DNA from: Salarias fasciatus
Lineage: Eukaryota > Chordata > Actinopteri > Blenniiformes > Blenniidae
DNA length: 64,000 nucleotides
Direction of reading: 5' to 3'
Assembly (NCBI RefSeq): GCF_902148845.1
Contig: NC_043746.1
Coordinates: 12,696,706-12,760,705, forward strand
The stretch's first letter is position 1. The number at the start of each line of letters is the position of its first letter. The notes beneath the pieces were generated by a model that did not search any database, was not told the DNA's origin, and saw nothing but the letters and a program-made list of their open reading frames with translations. The position numbers were made by a program, and so were the translations under genes. This document shows positions 61,301 through 64,000 of this stretch, in pieces.

Positions 61301-62125
61301 CAGTCATAATGCCAGTTCGCTTTGAAATACCACAAACCAAAGTTAATAGAAAACATCTGACTGCATGACTGAATCCTCTTTCCTTCTTGAAACAACAACA
61401 ACAACAACTTTAACAGCAAACAACTTTGATAACTTAAGAAATATTTCTGTAATGATTCATTCGGTTATGTGAGAACATTTCATGTCAATGAGCGCTGATT
61501 TATTTCAACAATAAAGATTCAATGAAACGATGAAGCCCAAATCCATTTGATTTTTTAAGACTTTTGGCAAAATCTAATTTATTTAGTTTCCGTCTGTATT
61601 TGTGGTTTTGCACAAACCGCGTGTTCCTGAACACAACATGAACAAGATCGACATGGAATAACTGATGAATGAAACAATGACAAGTCTTTGCTGATGGATT
61701 TTTTGTCATCGTTTTGACTCTGAAGGTCTCTTAAAAAGTTAAATTTTGGTTGTTAATATAAATGGGGCATTTCAATTTTTTTTAAATACCTTTCTTATTC
61801 CATGTTTAATTACTTATTGAATTAAAAAAAGCCTAGTACGTCACTATTAGAATACCGGTTGTCTGTTTTGCTTATTGATTTTCACCTTTACAACTTTGTG
61901 TTGCAATGAAAGCTGAAGTGGTTCAGCTGCTTCACATAAACTGAAACCACGCTCACGTCAAATCATCCAGAAAATCACACACAATATTTTTTGCCAAGTA
62001 TGCCGCTGGACTGAATGTTCCGTGAAGTCTGTGTCCAACTTTATTGGTGTCGGCTGAGCGCAAAAATGAAACGTCGAGTCGCTGAACCGACCGCTGCTGC
62101 TGCCTCATGTGGTGCAGCTGTATCC

Positions 62126-62201
<76 letters not shown>

Positions 62202-64000
62202 GGGGGAGCAGATTCTAAAGATGTCAGGCAGCTACTCTTTGCTAAGTAAAAGCTGTTAAATGAGTGAAATAGTCTTCTGGAATCTGATTACTAAATTTGT
62301 GACGCTCCACTTGCTTATCATATCAAAGCCTGTGTGTTTGTGTACTGTATGTGTGTGTGTGTGTGTATAGATTTGCGTGTGTGTGCATGCATGAGATTTA
62401 TCCATGCAAACTGCTCTGCAACCACTAAAGTTTATGACTTATCTAATAATTTGATCCATTAACATGAAATGTAATGCTGAACAGATAACTGGAGGTTGTT
62501 TAACGTCCCGTCGCGATGTGAGGCGCTCTGTGTGGCCCTGTCCAGGTGGGCGTGACCTGCCTTGGGCTGGTTTGGCCCAGCACAGCTAATTGGGCTTAAA
62601 ACTGCTTTCCATTCAGCCGGCCGCACGGGGACTGCCGGTTCAGTGCCACCCCTCAGCCTCCTGAGGAGAGCACTCCCATGAACTGCATGTTCAGACGTTG
62701 AATGACTGACTGTTTTCTCAGAGACAGCAAGTCACTGTGCGGGAAAAATTAGAAGAGAAAACGAGAGAGTGAGTGGAAGAAAGAGAGAGAGACAAAGTGG
62801 TGAAAAGAAATGAGATTCAAAGACTGGATTGGATTTAGTTTCATTTCCCAGCTGCACCTAAAATAAATATTCTCTGGGTGAAGGGAAGGTTGGTGTAGAG
62901 GTGAAGGGAGGTTCAGTGAAAGGCCAGGCCGACTACAAGGCCTTCTGGTGAGCTGTGTGAGCATGTGCGTGTGTGTGTGTGTTCTTGTATGTGTTGTGAG
63001 CCAGGTCACTTTGTGACATGGCAGAGGAGGACAGCATTTACAATCCAGTATCGATTCAGAGCCAGAATAGAAGACATCGTCTCCAGCTCTGAGACACTCG
63101 GCTGAGCTGGAAAATAAGATATCCAGTTGAAACGAGCAGAGGTAACAATGCCACAGGTCTGTTTATTCAGCCTCTTCTGAACAACATACCGCGTATCAAC
63201 TCCTCCTGCTTGGTTTTTATTGCTCTCAGATGGAGCAGGAATTCCTCATTGAACACCTTTTATCCCCTCCTCTGTGCCAGCAAGACTCTTTTACCTCTTG
63301 CTGTAGATACTTTTGTTCTTTCCTCTGTTCCCCTGCAGCTTTACTCCCTCGTTTCTTCTGCGCTGCCCTCTTCACCCTCTTTAAAATTCTCCCCCTTTTC
63401 TTCCCCCCTTCAATATCCTGTTCTTTCTCCCTTTTCTTTGCCTTGACCAATTCTCTTCTCTGTATTCCTTCCCCTTTTCTCAGCCCCTTTACTGCCCCCG
63501 CCCCTCTCCCCCCCCTCTCACCCACGCAACCCCCACACGTCTTTCCTGTGTCTCTCCCCCCTCCGTTTGCCCCGCTCTTCTTCTCGCCTGTGTTGGCAGA
63601 GTGGCAGAAGGCGGCATTGGGAGGCAGAGCTAGCTGCATTAGCCCCATACATTATTCATGTGCCCTGCAGTCTGTGTGGGTCTAGGTCTTATGCTGGCGT
63701 TTTCAGCGGGACACATGGGCCCTGTGAAAGAGCGCTGTGTGTGTGTGCGTGTTTGTGTGTGTGTGGGACACCGGGCCTGATGGAAGAGCTGCACAGATGG
63801 GACGATCGCTCCCTTGATTTCTGCTCCCTCTTGTACATGAAAGCCCAAAGGGAGCGAGAGTTTACTTCACCGATCAACATTCAAGTGCAAAAACGTGGTG
63901 CTTCCCTCAGACGAGATCAAGGATGTTTATTCAGTGTTGCTACTAATTCAACAGTCGGGCTTTTCACAACAGAGCATTTTCCAAGTCTGTTTCTCCCCCC
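58400..64000. other. No recognisable gene; likely long first intron or intergenic sequence
   Basis: GC-richer to about 59300, then ordinary sequence. It contains a pyrimidine-rich stretch (59100-59160), an A homopolymer (about 59578-59600), several (GT)n tracts, and a C/T-rich stretch (63240-63560) whose long open frames are compositional artefacts. Conserved noncoding elements could be present but cannot be seen without alignment. Confidence 0.5.
62127..62200 (+). repeat. (GT)n microsatellite
   Basis: About 36 GT units. Shorter GT tracts also occur near 62350, 62970 and 63740. Confidence 0.95.

Noticed and set aside
63226-63685. 140-151 codon frames on both strands near the right end
   Set aside because: Compositional artefacts of a C/T-rich stretch; both strands are open at once.

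Overview
This window is ordinary nuclear DNA from a bony fish, probably a percomorph-type teleost. The evidence is compact GT-AG intron/exon genes, abundant (CA)n, (AT)n and (ATTCT)n microsatellites, fish-type non-LTR and hAT-like repeats, a fish-type acidic C2H2 zinc-finger gene, and proteins that align over their full length with vertebrate orthologues. No prokaryotic, plasmid, CRISPR or viral feature was seen.

Layout, left to right. Positions 1-3000 are microsatellite-rich, with one candidate signal-peptide exon on the minus strand. Positions 3041-7210 (+) encode a 524-aa single-pass membrane protein with three Ig-like modules that I cannot name. Positions 8502-12930 (+) are prpf19, the spliceosomal U-box/WD40 ubiquitin ligase. 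Positions 14900-22854 (+) are tcirg1, the V-ATPase a3 subunit, with a CLEAR-like box at its promoter. Positions 22855-25740 are intergenic with repeat remnants. Positions 25750-29585 (+) are a broken zinc-finger gene whose N-terminal exon is duplicated; one copy is split by a 982-bp hAT-like element with a perfect 8-bp target-site duplication. Positions about 30500-32642 are a 5'-truncated LINE that itself carries an 86-bp MITE. Positions 33231-34781 (+) are mrpl18. Positions 36271-46597 (-) are ssh3, a slingshot cofilin phosphatase. Positions 48380-51255 (+) are grhpr. Positions 52187-54259 (-) are zbtb5, intronless in its coding part. Positions 55896-56685 (-) are tomm5, a 51-aa two-exon gene. 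The last 6-7 kb hold no recognisable coding exon, but a likely 5' exon with a small upstream ORF lies at 58080-58399.

The coding exons were assembled by hand. For every intact gene the splice phases agree and the total is a multiple of three: 524, 505, 827, 186, 651, 328, 690 and 51 aa. These are mainly unrelated housekeeping genes (splicing, lysosomal acidification, mitochondrial translation and import, glyoxylate detoxification, actin dynamics), so they do not form one pathway. Their order recalls two human blocks from general knowledge: TCIRG1/SSH3 (11q13) and GRHPR/ZBTB5/TOMM5 (9p13). I found no convincing evidence of a new biological system. The most interesting items are the unnamed Ig-like receptor, the decaying zinc-finger locus, the two dated-by-TSD hAT insertions, and the promoter motifs.
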